Below are positions 1 to 10,189 of a DNA stretch of 64,000 bases, piece after piece; within the stretch, counting starts at the first letter, position 1; every line of letters starts with the position of its first letter. This DNA is from Theodoxus fluviatilis (taxonomy: Eukaryota > Mollusca > Gastropoda > Cycloneritida > Neritidae), in contig JAWQFJ010028385.1 of NCBI GenBank assembly GCA_034096865.1, positions 1 to 64,000 of the forward strand. Reading direction: 5' to 3'. A program made the position numbers and the translations under genes. The notes beneath the pieces were generated by a model. It saw only the letters and a program-made list of their open reading frames with translations, was not told the DNA's origin and searched no databases.

Positions 1-1
1 G

Positions 2-3000
2 CCTTCTTCAAGTTCAACCACTTCGCAGCTTCCTGAGACATCGCCTTCTACCACGACTTTGCAGCTTCCTGAGACATCGCCTTCCACCTCGACTTTGCAG
101 CTTCCTGTGACATCGCCTTCCACCACGACTTTGCAGCTTCCTGTGACATCGCCTTCCACCACGACTTTGCAGCTTCCTGTGACATCGCCTTCCACCACGA
201 CTTTGCAGCTTCCTGTGACATCGCCTTCCACCACGACTTTGCAGCTTCCTGTGACATCGCCTTCCACCACGACTTTGCAGCTTCCTGTGACATCGCCTTC
301 CACCACGACTTTGCAGCTTCCTGTGACATCGCCTTCCACCACGACTTTGCAGCTTCCTGTGACATCGCCTTCCACCACGACTTTGCAGCTTCCTGTGAAA
401 TTGCCTTCCACCACGACTTTGCAGCTTCCTGTGACATCGCCTTCTACCATGACTTTGCAGCTTCCTGTGACATCGCCTTCCACCACGACTTTGCAGCTTC
501 CTGTGACATCGCCTTCTACCACGACTTTGCAGCTTCCTGTGACATCGCCTTCTACCACCACTTCGATTTCCACTGCTTCTTCTAGAAGACGACTTCCTTT
601 GTCACCAGTGAAAGCCATGAACCAGCAGCTACACGATTGCAAAAAGAGAATTGTACACTTGAACAAAACTGAAACTCAACTAAAGTCACAAGTTCAGAAG
701 GAACAGGGGAAGCTGATGACGCTGAATGAGAAGGGAGGTCGCTACAGTCCTAGAAATGTAAATAAGAGAGAAAAGCGCCTCAAACAAAACACCAAGGTAC
801 TGCAGACAAAAGTCTCATCGCTGACTCCTCTCCAGCAACAGCTTCAAGACGCCCTTGAGCAAAATCAGCGAAGTGAGGCAGAGATCAAGAACTTGACACA
901 GCAAAACAAGCTCATGAATCACAAAAACCACGAACTTGAAATTGAAAACAACAATTTGAAACAACAAGTCATGAGTCTGCAAGAAAAAGAAATAACTACC
1001 AGGGATGAAAATAAACACTTCTTGCCAAATGTGAAAATGTGCATTGTGGAACTGTTGGCATGTGAAGTCAGCTCTGTCAACGTGGCGCCAGTGATGAGAT
1101 CTGTGCTGAGGCACTTAGCAGACATCGACATCCCTCTGTCAGAGCTTCCAAGCAGAAGTACTGTAATTAATGTAAGTGATGCTGCACACTCACTGATGAT
1201 GAACATGTATGCTGAGGAAATCGACAAATCAACAAACTTTGGGATAAAAAAAGATGGCACGTCGAGAGACAAAAAAAAAATTATTACATCAGCCATCACT
1301 CTCAGCGACGGACGAGATCTGCCCATGGGCTATACGTTCGTGGCCAGGGAGACTGGCGAGACAATTGCCACCTGCGTTGAAGGTCACCTTGAAGAGATCA
1401 ACGCTGCGTCTCAGGACATTCTTGCCACCATGGTAAAGAAACTTTCGTATGTGATGAGTGACCGAGCGGCAAATGAGGCCAAGTCTGACGAGCTCCTACG
1501 CACTTGGAGGGAGGGCATCATGAAGGAAGCTGGCGAGGGGGACACTAGCTATGTTCATAGCTTCCACTGCATGGCCCACGCACTCTTGGGATTCTTAAAC
1601 CATTCCAAACCCTTCTTCATGGAGCAGCACAGGCTCAACAAGATCAACGGCATCAACCTTGGAAGAGAGGAGAAGTCAACTTACCAAGCCTGGGAGTTTG
1701 ATTTTGCACCGATGCGGTGCGTCAGGAAAGCCTGCGACTTGATGGGGCCTCTCGGAGATGAGAAATGTGGTGTGCGGGACAAATGGCTGACACAGCTTCG
1801 AGGAAAGTCCAAGAAGTGCTTGCTGCAAAGCTACCGAGACAATCGCTTCAACGCTGCTTTCGAATGCGCTGCAGCTGTGCTACACCACCGGGAAGACCTC
1901 CTTGCACTTCTAAACAAGCTTGAAGCACCAAACAGGGCACTTTGTGCACTCAAGCTCGACTTGGAAGACGACCGGATTGCCTCTATGATGCAAGCTTTCG
2001 CTGCTATTTTTGCAAAACTCACAGGCCCATACTGGGACATGGTGACCAGCAAGAAGATCCAATACTTGCAACTGTATCAACACATTCAACCAATGGCTGC
2101 AGCTGTGGATCAATGGTTGGACAACCCTGCCGATATCCTCCGTGACGATGACCAGCCACTCTTCAAGAGATACGAGCCAGACAGGTCGAGCGTGCTGTGG
2201 AATGTGGCCATGGCAAAGCCTCTTGAGATGGAGTTCTTTTGCAAAACACTCACAAGCTTGCTGAGCGGAGTCCAGAAATGCATCAAACTTCAACTGAAAG
2301 ACTTTCTTCAAGATGGCAAATATGGAAGAGAGCCCACACAAGAAGAAAATGCAAGAGTGGCAGGAAGTGGAGCAGACAACTTGACATCAGAGCGACTGTT
2401 TGGCTCCCTGGACGCCAGCCAAAAAAGACGGAGACACAGCTCCCTCCACTACCACGGGACAATCGTCATGCTGAAGAACCAAAGGGGACCTTTTCTACAG
2501 TGGATGAGCACGAAAACAGCTGCTGAACAGCAGGAACTGTGGAGCACAGCTTCAAAGCAGGGAGGATGTCTGCGCATGAAGCGGAGAAGAGAAGAAGCAC
2601 ACCAACATCAGCGCCAAGAAATGGATCTAGAGGAAGGCAACAGAAAGAAAAGGGTGAAAGAAAACAAGGCTGCAGCAAAGGCAGCAAAACAGCTGGTGAT
2701 GAAAGCCAAGAACAAGAAGGGAGGAAAGAAAACAACACAACCTGAGGCTGAACTACCCCCGAAGAAGCAGGAGCCACAGCTACATGACTGGGTGGGCGTG
2801 GCCTATGACAATGGATGGTACCCAGGACAGATCATGCCTGGGCTTGAAGACACTGAGGATGGCACATTCACTGTCAACTTCCTGCACCCAACATCCCTTT
2901 CTGGCCAATTCAAGTACCCTTCAGCCCCTGACATTGTCCCAGTCAAGGCCTGCTTCATCTTTGCCTGTCCTTTGAACCCCCCAATCTCGAAGTCAGGAGG

Positions 3001-3067
3001 ACGAATGTACTCCCTACCAGACGCCACTGAACTCGACATTCAGTACAAGAGTTTTCATGAGAGGTAA
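2..3067 (+). CDS. RNase H-like transposase-type protein with repeated N-terminus, open at left edge
   Basis: The reading frame is open from base 2 to the stop at 3065-3067, so the gene continues left of the window and its true start is not visible. The N-terminal ~165 residues are a Pro/Thr/Ser-rich 12-residue repeat encoded by a 36-bp minisatellite. A charged, Gln-rich coiled coil follows (about nt 615-1010). The central part has an RNase H-like layout: an Asp in KKDGTSRDKK (near nt 1253), an Asp in VMSDRAANEA (near nt 1460), then FHCMAHALLG. Near the end SERLFGSLDASQKRRR resembles the C-terminal block of hAT-type transposases. The last ~90 residues start with WVGVAYDNGWYPGQI and look like a small Tudor/chromo-like barrel. 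I know similar uncharacterised proteins from invertebrates but no gene name. It may be an active transposase or a domesticated one; no terminal repeats are visible. A GT donor (3064) and an AG acceptor (3189) could add a few codons. Confidence 0.7.
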   Translation, partial: PSSSSTTSQLPETSPSTTTLQLPETSPSTSTLQLPVTSPSTTTLQLPVTSPSTTTLQLPVTSPSTTTLQLPVTSPSTTTLQLPVTSPSTTTLQLPVTSPSTTTLQLPVTSPSTTTLQLPVTSPSTTTLQLPVKLPSTTTLQLPVTSPSTMTLQLPVTSPSTTTLQLPVTSPSTTTLQLPVTSPSTTTSISTASSRRRLPLSPVKAMNQQLHDCKKRIVHLNKTETQLKSQVQKEQGKLMTLNEKGGRYSPRNVNKREKRLKQNTKVLQTKVSSLTPLQQQLQDALEQNQRSEAEIKNLTQQNKLMNHKNHELEIENNNLKQQVMSLQEKEITTRDENKHFLPNVKMCIVELLACEVSSVNVAPVMRSVLRHLADIDIPLSELPSRSTVINVSDAAHSLMMNMYAEEIDKSTNFGIKKDGTSRDKKKIITSAITLSDGRDLPMGYTFVARETGETIATCVEGHLEEINAASQDILATMVKKLSYVMSDRAANEAKSDELLRTWREGIMKEAGEGDTSYVHSFHCMAHALLGFLNHSKPFFMEQHRLNKINGINLGREEKSTYQAWEFDFAPMRCVRKACDLMGPLGDEKCGVRDKWLTQLRGKSKKCLLQSYRDNRFNAAFECAAAVLHHREDLLALLNKLEAPNRALCALKLDLEDDRIASMMQAFAAIFAKLTGPYWDMVTSKKIQYLQLYQHIQPMAAAVDQWLDNPADILRDDDQPLFKRYEPDRSSVLWNVAMAKPLEMEFFCKTLTSLLSGVQKCIKLQLKDFLQDGKYGREPTQEENARVAGSGADNLTSERLFGSLDASQKRRRHSSLHYHGTIVMLKNQRGPFLQWMSTKTAAEQQELWSTASKQGGCLRMKRRREEAHQHQRQEMDLEEGNRKKRVKENKAAAKAAKQLVMKAKNKKGGKKTTQPEAELPPKKQEPQLHDWVGVAYDNGWYPGQIMPGLEDTEDGTFTVNFLHPTSLSGQFKYPSAPDIVPVKACFIFACPLNPPISKSGGRMYSLPDATELDIQYKSFHER
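24..560 (+). repeat. 36-bp coding minisatellite
   Basis: About 15 near-identical units containing CACGACTTTGCAGCTTCCTG repeat every 36 bp. Because 36 is divisible by three the array stays in frame and encodes a 12-residue unit of the type TTTLQLPVTSPS. Differences between units are single bases, for example a variant near 397-405. The opposite strand is also open across the array, which is a by-product of the period. Confidence 0.92.
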
Positions 3068-5050
3068 TTATTTTTCTTTGTGTTTTAGTGTGTCACGGTC
3101 ATGTGTGCTGTTTTTTGTTTGTTGTCACCATTACAAACTAAGAATTACAATTTACATCTTGATTAATATTGTTAATTTTATTTTCTCAGGATGTGGCGCC
3201 CTTGACAGCAATGGATGTGATCTCAGCGGATGTGGAGCTGACCTCAGTGACCTGTCAGACACCAGCACATCACATGTGTGGATACCGAAAACCTTGTTTT
3301 CTGAGCCAAACCTCCATGGATGGGACACAGACTCTTTCATATAACATTTCCAAAAGTATCATATGCAGCCATTCTGAGAATCAAACCAGTGGTTTCAGCC
3401 ATACATCAACATTGAATTCTTTATTCAACAGGAGTCCCAGTCCCAAGAACATTATTGAACTCTTGACTAGTGACTGATGTAAATTATGGCTAAACTGCAC
3501 AGTGTGAAAAACGAAAAGCAGAAATTTGTGGTGTAACGTTATGTAAACAAGTCTTCAATGCATAAGTCTGTACATATAATTCTAGAGTTTGGCTTGTTTT
3601 GCTGTAGCAGTTGATCAATATAGCAATTGATCAAATTAAGTAAGAACAAAATAGCTGTGAATTATTGTTTGAATGCTTGTGTAGGTCTGAACGTTCACCT
3701 CTCGTCTTATACTTTAACATGTATTCTCTTATATTAATCAGACCAGCACCAAAGAAGCACATGAAATCACATGGAATTCTTTGAATTCAATAAGAACTTC
3801 AATTTACATCTAAATACAGTTTAAATTTCTAAAATCGGATCATATTTAGCAAAGTTTTGCTTGATTTAATTTTCGGCCAATCGGAGCCCATCTAATTAAT
3901 TATGCAAATGAGTAAACATAATTCATCATTCTTTTTGAGTTGTTTTCTTGTATAGTATCAATCTCTAAAGTTAAAATGTAAATTATATGGAGGAATACCT
4001 TAACAATCACTGAGTTTTATTAAAACAAATAGCAAAAAAGTAAAAATTATGCAATTTTATGCAAATTAGTCGACAAAAATCGCGTGAAAGACAATTTTTG
4101 GTGACGCCAATGAATTCGGCATGTGTTTTTTTAGTAAATTGGAAAGTTTCATTAAGATATTTTTATTATTGTAAGAACTATGCTGAAATAAGTATAATTT
4201 CAGTGATCAGGCCGGTGCCATCTCAAATCTGGGGGTCTTATCAAATCTTACTAAATATTTTCGGACCATAACTTTGGTTCTACTCATCCGATTTCAAAAA
4301 TTTAAATTGCATTGTAATCAGATCAGTGAGCACTACAATTATATATATACATTGGAATCATGTTGTAAAGTTAAAAAAATGGTCTGGCATAACTACTGTA
4401 GATCGACAGGAGCGGAGGAGGAGCGGAGGCTTGATTCAGATGAAAATTACTCGGCTGACTTCCCTAGCGAAAGTAACTGTAGGATTTTTTGTTTTGTTTT
4501 ACACTAAAACATTTTCAGATGTATTTCCAAGTAATCAAAAGCTGTTGTATTCTTGAATCAATAGAGCAGTGTAGGAAAACACAGTGCTTCTACCGATGGC
4601 GATGTGTTGTGGTCTGTAGATCGAGTCCTGAGCGGATACTTGATTCAGATGAAAATTACTCGGCTGACTTCCCTAGCGTAAGTAATTGTAGGATTTTTAA
4701 TTTTTTTGTTTTAGTTTTACCCTAAAACATTTTCAGATGTATCTCCATTACTTGGAGACTCTATCTATGCACTTTTGCATTTTCATCAAAACCTGTTGTA
4801 TTCTTGAATACATAGAGCAGTGTAGGAAAACACAGTGAATTTGTTTTTTTTTTGGTTGTTGTCTGTGTTCCAATATTTTTTAGCAGCTGAAAAAACATTC
4901 TATGGTATTTTCATTAATTGCACCGTGTAGGCCATCCATTTTTCTACTCACCCTCCAAAAATCTACTTCAAAGCTTGAATAGGTAATAAATGATGATTTT
5001 TTTAGTAAACGTGGTGTTGAATTTGACCACACACACAAACATTTGTGGTT
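3068..5050. other. Non-coding AT-rich stretch
   Basis: No convincing gene is seen. The segment just after a possible acceptor at 3189 is open for ~95 codons in two frames but has no recognisable domain; it may be the 3' exon or UTR of the gene to the left. The rest is AT-rich and holds the duplication annotated at 4397-4837. Confidence 0.6.
4397..4837 (+). repeat. Two-copy tandem duplication, ~220 bp
   Basis: 4397-4586 and 4615-4837 share TTGATTCAGATGAAAATTAC, CGGCTGACTTCCCTAGCG, AAACATTTTCAGATGTAT and TAGAGCAGTGTAGGAAAACA in the same order. The second copy carries extra bases. No coding signal is shared. Confidence 0.8.
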
Positions 5051-5087
5051 CTCATGAGTTCAAAGCCAACCCGAAGCCTCTGCTGGG

Positions 5088-5713
5088 CTATTGATAGCCT
5101 CTTTTTCGGGAGGTGTAGATGGTCCAGCATGCTAAGGCTGAAATGGTCGTTATGGGCCACATTTCCGGACACTGTACCTGAGGTACTCTGTCCGATTTAT
5201 TAAAAAATGATTTTGAAATACTTCGGTAAAATTTTTAAGTTTCACATTTTCTGGGATGGTTTGTGCATGGATGAAGATGACTTTGGTGCCAAAAAACGAA
5301 AATCAAATCAAGGGGGTCTGGCTTTAAAAAGCTCATAAATTAACGGACAGAGTACCTCAGGTACAGTGTCCGGAAATGTGGCCCATAACGACCATTTCAG
5401 CCATGCTAAGGCGTTGGGCTTTGCAGCGAGGCGCTGTGCCGTGGTTCAATCCCGGGGCGGGAGAGGTGGGAGAAAAGTTATGTTGATCGAGCGACCCTGT
5501 CTTGTCACTTTGTCTGGTATGAATGTGTGCATGATTGTGCATGAATGCATAGGTGAACATCGATTGATGCACCTGTTGGTTAAACGTATTTACGTGCCAA
5601 CAAGAATGAAAGTTGTGATGTCTGTGGGATCTTCCCAGAAATCCATGGTGTTCAGTTTACGTCATAATAAAAAGATCCTGGCAGCCCACATCCCAGTGCT
5701 CTCCCCTTGTGCC
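5088..5713 (+). mobile_element. tRNA-related SINE interrupted by a MITE
   Basis: With the nested element at 5137-5401 removed, the body is about 350 bp. It contains an A-box-like TGGTCCAGCATGC near 5120-5132 and a clear B-box, GGTTCAATCCC at 5443-5453. The two are about 50 bp apart once the insertion is subtracted, the spacing of an RNA polymerase III promoter. No anticodon-arm tRNA structure was confirmed, so this is called a SINE rather than a tRNA gene. Confidence 0.6.
5137..5401. mobile_element. Mutator-like MITE with 58-bp perfect TIRs
   Basis: 5137-5194 and 5344-5401 are perfect reverse complements over 58 bp, beginning GCTGAAATGGTCGTTATGGG. The element is flanked on both sides by the 9-bp target duplication CATGCTAAG (5128-5136 and 5402-5410). 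Long TIRs with a 9-bp duplication are the mark of the Mutator superfamily. The 149-bp interior has no coding capacity. Identical arms suggest a recent insertion. Confidence 0.9.
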
Positions 5714-5750
5714 CTCATGAGTTCAAAGCCAACCCGAAGCCTCTGCTGGG

Positions 5751-7041
5751 TAAATAGAATGACCGTCAAAATCACACAATGGCGAGTAAGAGCGTGACGG
5801 CGCAGATGCGATTTTGACGGACAAATCAGCTGAAATCGGTTAGTTTATTGGGGTTTTTGTTTCAGTTTATGCTAGAACAATCATTTAGGAAGATATTTAT
5901 TGCAATATTTTGCACATATTGGAAAAAGTATTGTAGAACTCGGGACCTTCAGCGAGTGCTAAATAGACGCCGCACGCGATGTTCGAAGAAATTTCATCAG
6001 ACCGGAAGTGGCCGTCGGTTCGATACGAATCCACTTTTTCTAGGATTCGCACATATCAATAACACAAAATACCAATATAACATGAAAGATGAAAGTCTTT
6101 CTGAGTTGTCTAATTTTTTTTAATTAGTGGTAGGATTCCATGGTAATTTGTATCAAATCTTTGCGCTACTACAGTAGTAGCCAAAATGCACTCGGCAATA
6201 CCACTTCACTTTCATGGCTAATTGTGGATAATCCACAAAATATTGTGAATAAAAACAAGAATGAAAGTTGTTTATGAAGCAGAAGGTTTCAAGAACATGT
6301 GTCGTGTAGTTTTGTGTTAATCCGTCTTATTTCCGCTGAGAACATACAAGCCGATTACGTAAAAAAAAAAAACCTCTGCCACTACCGACTCGCGGTGGCT
6401 CGACAGAGTTTGCATTTCGCGACTCGGGTTGGTCTCTTCTAAACACTCGTCCGTCGAAGTTTCTCATTTGATCAAGTTGAAACTTTACTACTCATGAGCA
6501 TGTTTTTGTGATAATGGCGCAGTAAAAATGAAAATACATACATACATACATACATACTCATTAGAGGAAAGATTGCTCTTTCGTTTGAACTTCCGGTGAA
6601 AATCGAAATACGAGTTATGGATGAAAGTTCGAACGTCATCGGACATTTTGTAAAAATTTGCTCACTCCCGCTTTTCCGATCAATTTCGTACAGACACCCT
6701 CGGATTCTACAAGATTTCCCCCTTCCAACGCTATATTCGATGTTAATGTACGATGAATCTACTTTTTGTCTAGCACCCGGATGGTGCACTTGAAAGGAGA
6801 AAACAGGCGGAAATTTTCCACCTGTTTGTGTGTACATCGGACCGCAATATCGTTGTGTAGACGCGTGCTCGATTACCACATTCAGCGTGCGTTAATCGTT
6901 GAAGCACCAGACAATTTGGGACAAAAGTATCATCATTTTAAGGAGTACTTGTTTAAACAATTTCTGCATTTGTCAGTTTTTGAATCTGCTGTAAAAATAA
7001 TAAAAAGAATTAGATATATTTTTTACAACGGGTGTATTGTG
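5751..7041. other. Non-coding stretch
   Basis: No gene is supported. A short (CATA)n microsatellite lies at 6536-6560. The ~400 bp from 6580 has open frames on both strands but no recognisable domain. Confidence 0.5.
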
Positions 7042-7187
7042 CATGAGTTTGGTCATGTGCCATACACTTTTCTCTTTAAAATTGTCATGTATCACAGTAC
7101 GCTAGGTCATGGAAAATGTTGTTGAAGGTCATGGAAAGTCATGGAAAAGTCATTGAATTTTGTATCTAAAAACCTGTACGAACCCTG
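7042..7187 (+). mobile_element. Solo 3' end of a hAT-type element
   Basis: The segment matches the right end of the complete element at 38828-39573, sharing CCATACACTTTTCTCTTTAA and the terminus CCTGTACGAACCCTG. The left end is missing. It abuts directly a truncated AGGTCA-rich repeat at 7188. Confidence 0.75.
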
Positions 7188-7628
7188 TATTTTGAAGTGA
7201 CCTTGACCCTGAACTATGGCAGATAACTGTTTCAAACTTAATAATTATGTGGGGCACATGTTATACTTTCATCATGAGACACATTTGGTCACATATCATC
7301 AAGGTCAAGGTCATTTGACCCTTATGAAATGTGACCAAAATGTGGTAGTGAACCACTAAAATTGACTATATCTCATGGTAGAAAGTGCCAATAAGCACCA
7401 TTGTGCTTCCTATGTCTTGAATTAACAGCTTTGTGTTGCATGACCTTGGATGACCTTGACCTTGGGTCAAGGTCACATGTATTTTGGTAGGAAAAATGTG
7501 TAAATCATTTCTTTGTGTATGATGTCATTGGTAGGTTTAGTGGTTTGACCTTGAAGGTCACCTGAAGGTCAAGGTCATATAAAGGTCAAGGTCAAGCATG
7601 TGAGTCGTATGGGCTTTGCCCTTCTTGT
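7188..7628 (+). repeat. AGGTCA-rich repeat, copy A, 5'-truncated
   Basis: This is the 3' half of an ~850-bp dispersed family. It begins at TATTTTGAAGTGACC, the middle of full copies, and ends with the family terminus GGGCTTTGCCCTTCTTGT. It contains many direct and inverted AGGTCA half-sites. It has no coding capacity. Confidence 0.9.
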
Positions 7629-8550
7629 TTCAAGTGTCCACATCATTTCTGTGTGGTGTCCATGTCACTTCTGTCTGGTGTCCTGATCACTTCTGTCTGG
7701 TGTCCACATCACTTCTGTCTGGTGTCCACATCATTTCTGTGTGGTGTCCATGTCACTTTTGTCTGGTGTCCTGATCACTTCTGTCTTGTGTCCACATCAC
7801 TTCTGTCTGGTGTCCACATTATTTCTGTGTGGTGTCCATGTCACTTCTGTCTGGTGTCCACATCACTTCTGTCTGGTCCTGATCACTTCTGTCTGGTGTC
7901 CACATCACTTCTGTCTGGTGTCCTGATCACTTCTGTCTGGTGTTCACATCACTTCTGTCTGGTATCCACATCATTTCTGTGTGGTGTCCATGTCACTTCT
8001 GACTGGTGTCCACATCATTTCTATGTGGTGTCCACATCACTTCTGTGTGGTGTCCATGTCACTTCTGTCTGGTGTCCACGTCTTTTCTGTGTGGTGTCCA
8101 TATCACTTCTGTCTGATGTCCACATCACTTCTGTGTGGTGTCCACATCCCTTCTGTCTGGTGTCCACATCACTTCTGTCTGGTGTCCACATCACTTCTGT
8201 CAGATGTCCACATCACTTCTGTGTGGTGTCCACATCACTTCTGTCTGGTGTCCACATCACTTCTGTGTGGTGTCCACATCACTTCTGTCTGATGTCCACA
8301 TCACTTCTGTGTGGTGTCCACATCATTTCTGTGTGGTGTCCACATCACTTCTGTCTGGTGTCCAGATCACTTCTGTCTGGTGTCCAGATCACTTCTGTCT
8401 GGTGTCCTGATCACTTCTATCTGGTGTCCACATCATTTCTGTGTGGTGTCCACATCACTTCTGTCTGGTGTCCTGATCACTTCTGTCTGGTGTCCTGATC
8501 ACTTCTATCTGGTGTCCACATTACTTCTGTGTGGTGTCCACATCACTTCT

Positions 8551-8745
8551 TCCCCCTGTGGGTTTGGGGTAAGAATTGACCCACCGCGTCTCCCTACGGG
8601 ATTCGTAAAAGGAGAATACCTAGGGGCACCATTACTTGATTTGCATTTACTCTAAACTGTTCTAGTGATTTTCGTGCTTAATGGCCATATATAGCCTACA
8701 AAGGCTGATAGGCCGTAAAACACCATCAATCCAATCCAATCCACA
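8551..8745 (+). mobile_element. SINE-like element inside satellite, copy 1
   Basis: It shares with 45729-45913 the blocks GGGGTAAGAATTGACCCACC (here) and ATTTACTCTAAACTGTTCTA, the phrase GGCTGATAGGCCGTAAAACA and a 3' simple tail based on ATCC/ATCCA. It is embedded in the 22-bp satellite. Confidence 0.65.
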
Positions 8746-9455
8746 TCACTTCTGTGTGGTGTCCACATCACTTCTATCTGGTCCTGATCACTTCTGTCTG
8801 GTGTCCACATCACTTCTGTCTGGTGTCCTGATCACTTCTGTCTGGTGTCCTGATTACTTCTGTCTGGTGTTCACATCACTTCTGTCTGGTATCCACATCA
8901 TTTCTGTGTGGTGTCCATGTCACTTCTGACTGGTGTCCACATCATTTCTATGTGGTGTCCACATCACTTCTGTGTGGTGTCCATGTCACTTCTGTCTGGT
9001 GTCCACGTCTTTTCTGTGTGGTGTCCACATCACTTCTGTCTGATGTCCACATCACTTCTGTGTGGTGTCCACATCCCTTCTGTCTGGTGTCCACATCACT
9101 TCTGTCTGGTGTCCACATCACTTCTGTCTGATGTCCACATCACTTCTGTGTGGTGTCCACATCACTTCTGTCTGGTGTCCACATCACTTCTGTGTGGTGT
9201 CCACATCACTTCTGTCTGATGTCCACATCACTTCTGTGTGGTGTCCACATCACTTCTGTGTGGTGTCCACATCACTTCTGTCTGGTGTCCAGATCACTTC
9301 TGTCTGGTGTCCTGATCACTTCTATCTGGTGTCCACATCATTTCTGTCTGGTGTCCACATCACTTCTGTCTGGTGTCCTGATCACTTCTGTCTGGTGTCC
9401 TGATCACTTCTATCTGGTGTCCACATTACTTCTGTGTGGTGTCCACATCACTTCT

Positions 9456-9650
9456 TCCCCCTGTGGGTTTGGGGTAAGAATTGACCCACCGCGTCTCCCT
9501 ACGGGACTCGTAAAAGGCGAATACCTAGGGGCACCATTACTTGATTTGCATTTACTCTAAACTGTTCTAGTGATTTTCGTGCTTAATGGCCTTATATAGC
9601 CTACAAAGGCTGATAGGCCGTAAAACACCATCAATCCAATCCAATCCACA
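9456..9650 (+). mobile_element. SINE-like element inside satellite, copy 2
   Basis: Nearly identical to 8551-8745 and 905 bp downstream of it. It was most likely copied together with the surrounding satellite rather than inserted independently, because the flanking satellite variants match too. Confidence 0.65.
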
Positions 9651-10017
9651 TCACTTCTGTGTGGTGTCCACATCATTTCTGTGTGGTGTCCACATCACTT
9701 CTGTGTGGTGTCCACATCACTTCTGTCTGGTGTCCACATCACTTCTGTGTGGTTTCCACGTCACTTCTGTCTGGTGTCTACGTCACTTCTTTGTGATGTT
9801 CATACCCCTTGTCTCATGTCCACGTTACTTTTATGTGGTGTTCACATAACTTCTCGCTTGCGTCCACATCACTTCTGTCTGGTGTCCACATCACCTCTGT
9901 GATGTTCACATCTCTTGTCTCATGTCCACACTACTTTTATGTGGTGTTCACATCACTTTTCTCTGGCGTCCACATCACTTCTGTCTTGACTCCACACTAC
10001 TTTTCTAGTATGACATG

Positions 10018-10075
10018 ATATATGATTAAAATTATGGCCTTATGTAATCCTTAAACTCCATCCATCCATCCGCCT
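10018..10075 (+). repeat. Degraded SINE-like 3' tail
   Basis: ATTAAAATTATGGCCTTATG followed by CCATCCATCCATCC resembles the 3' end of the SINE-like element at 45729-45913. It marks the junction zone between the two satellite families. Confidence 0.45.
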
Positions 10076-10189
10076 GGCGTCCGCATAACTTGTCATGTGT
10101 CCATGCCCCTTCTGTCCAATCTTCATTGCCTGTTTGGTGTCCATGCCGCTTCTGATGTCCACACTACTTCTGTCTGATATCCCTTCACA

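Larger units (their letters stand above)
5051..5750 (+). repeat. 37-bp direct repeats flanking a SINE-like insert
   Basis: An identical 37-bp sequence starting CTCATGAGTTCAAAGCCAAC and ending CTCTGCTGGG lies at 5051-5087 and 5714-5750. The two copies bracket the tRNA-like SINE body. They are either an unusually long target-site duplication or terminal repeats of the element itself. Confidence 0.85.
7630..10015 (+). repeat. 22-bp satellite, family 1
   Basis: The unit is close to GTCTGGTGTCCACATCACTT plus CT. Three periods make 66 bp, so all three forward frames stay open and give spurious proteins. The variants GTGTGG, CTGATC and CAGATC recur in blocks. The array is broken twice by the same SINE-like segment (8551-8745 and 9456-9650). 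A ~0.9-kb block has been duplicated: matching variants are 927 bp apart on the left and 905 bp apart on the right, which fits loss of one 22-bp unit. Confidence 0.95.

Noticed and set aside
48..437. Minus-strand open frame with SQEAAKSWWKAM repeats
   Set aside because: It is the complement of the in-frame 36-bp minisatellite; any 36-bp array without stops is open on both strands, and the + strand frame continues into real domains.
5430..5460. tRNA gene from the B-box GGTTCAATCCC
   Set aside because: No acceptor stem or anticodon arm fits, and the region continues into a longer dispersed-type sequence; called a SINE instead.
7653..9560. Long Cys/Val/Ser-rich frames over the first 22-bp satellite
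   Set aside because: A 22-bp unit read three times gives a 66-bp cycle with no stop in any frame; there is no start context, domain or codon bias.
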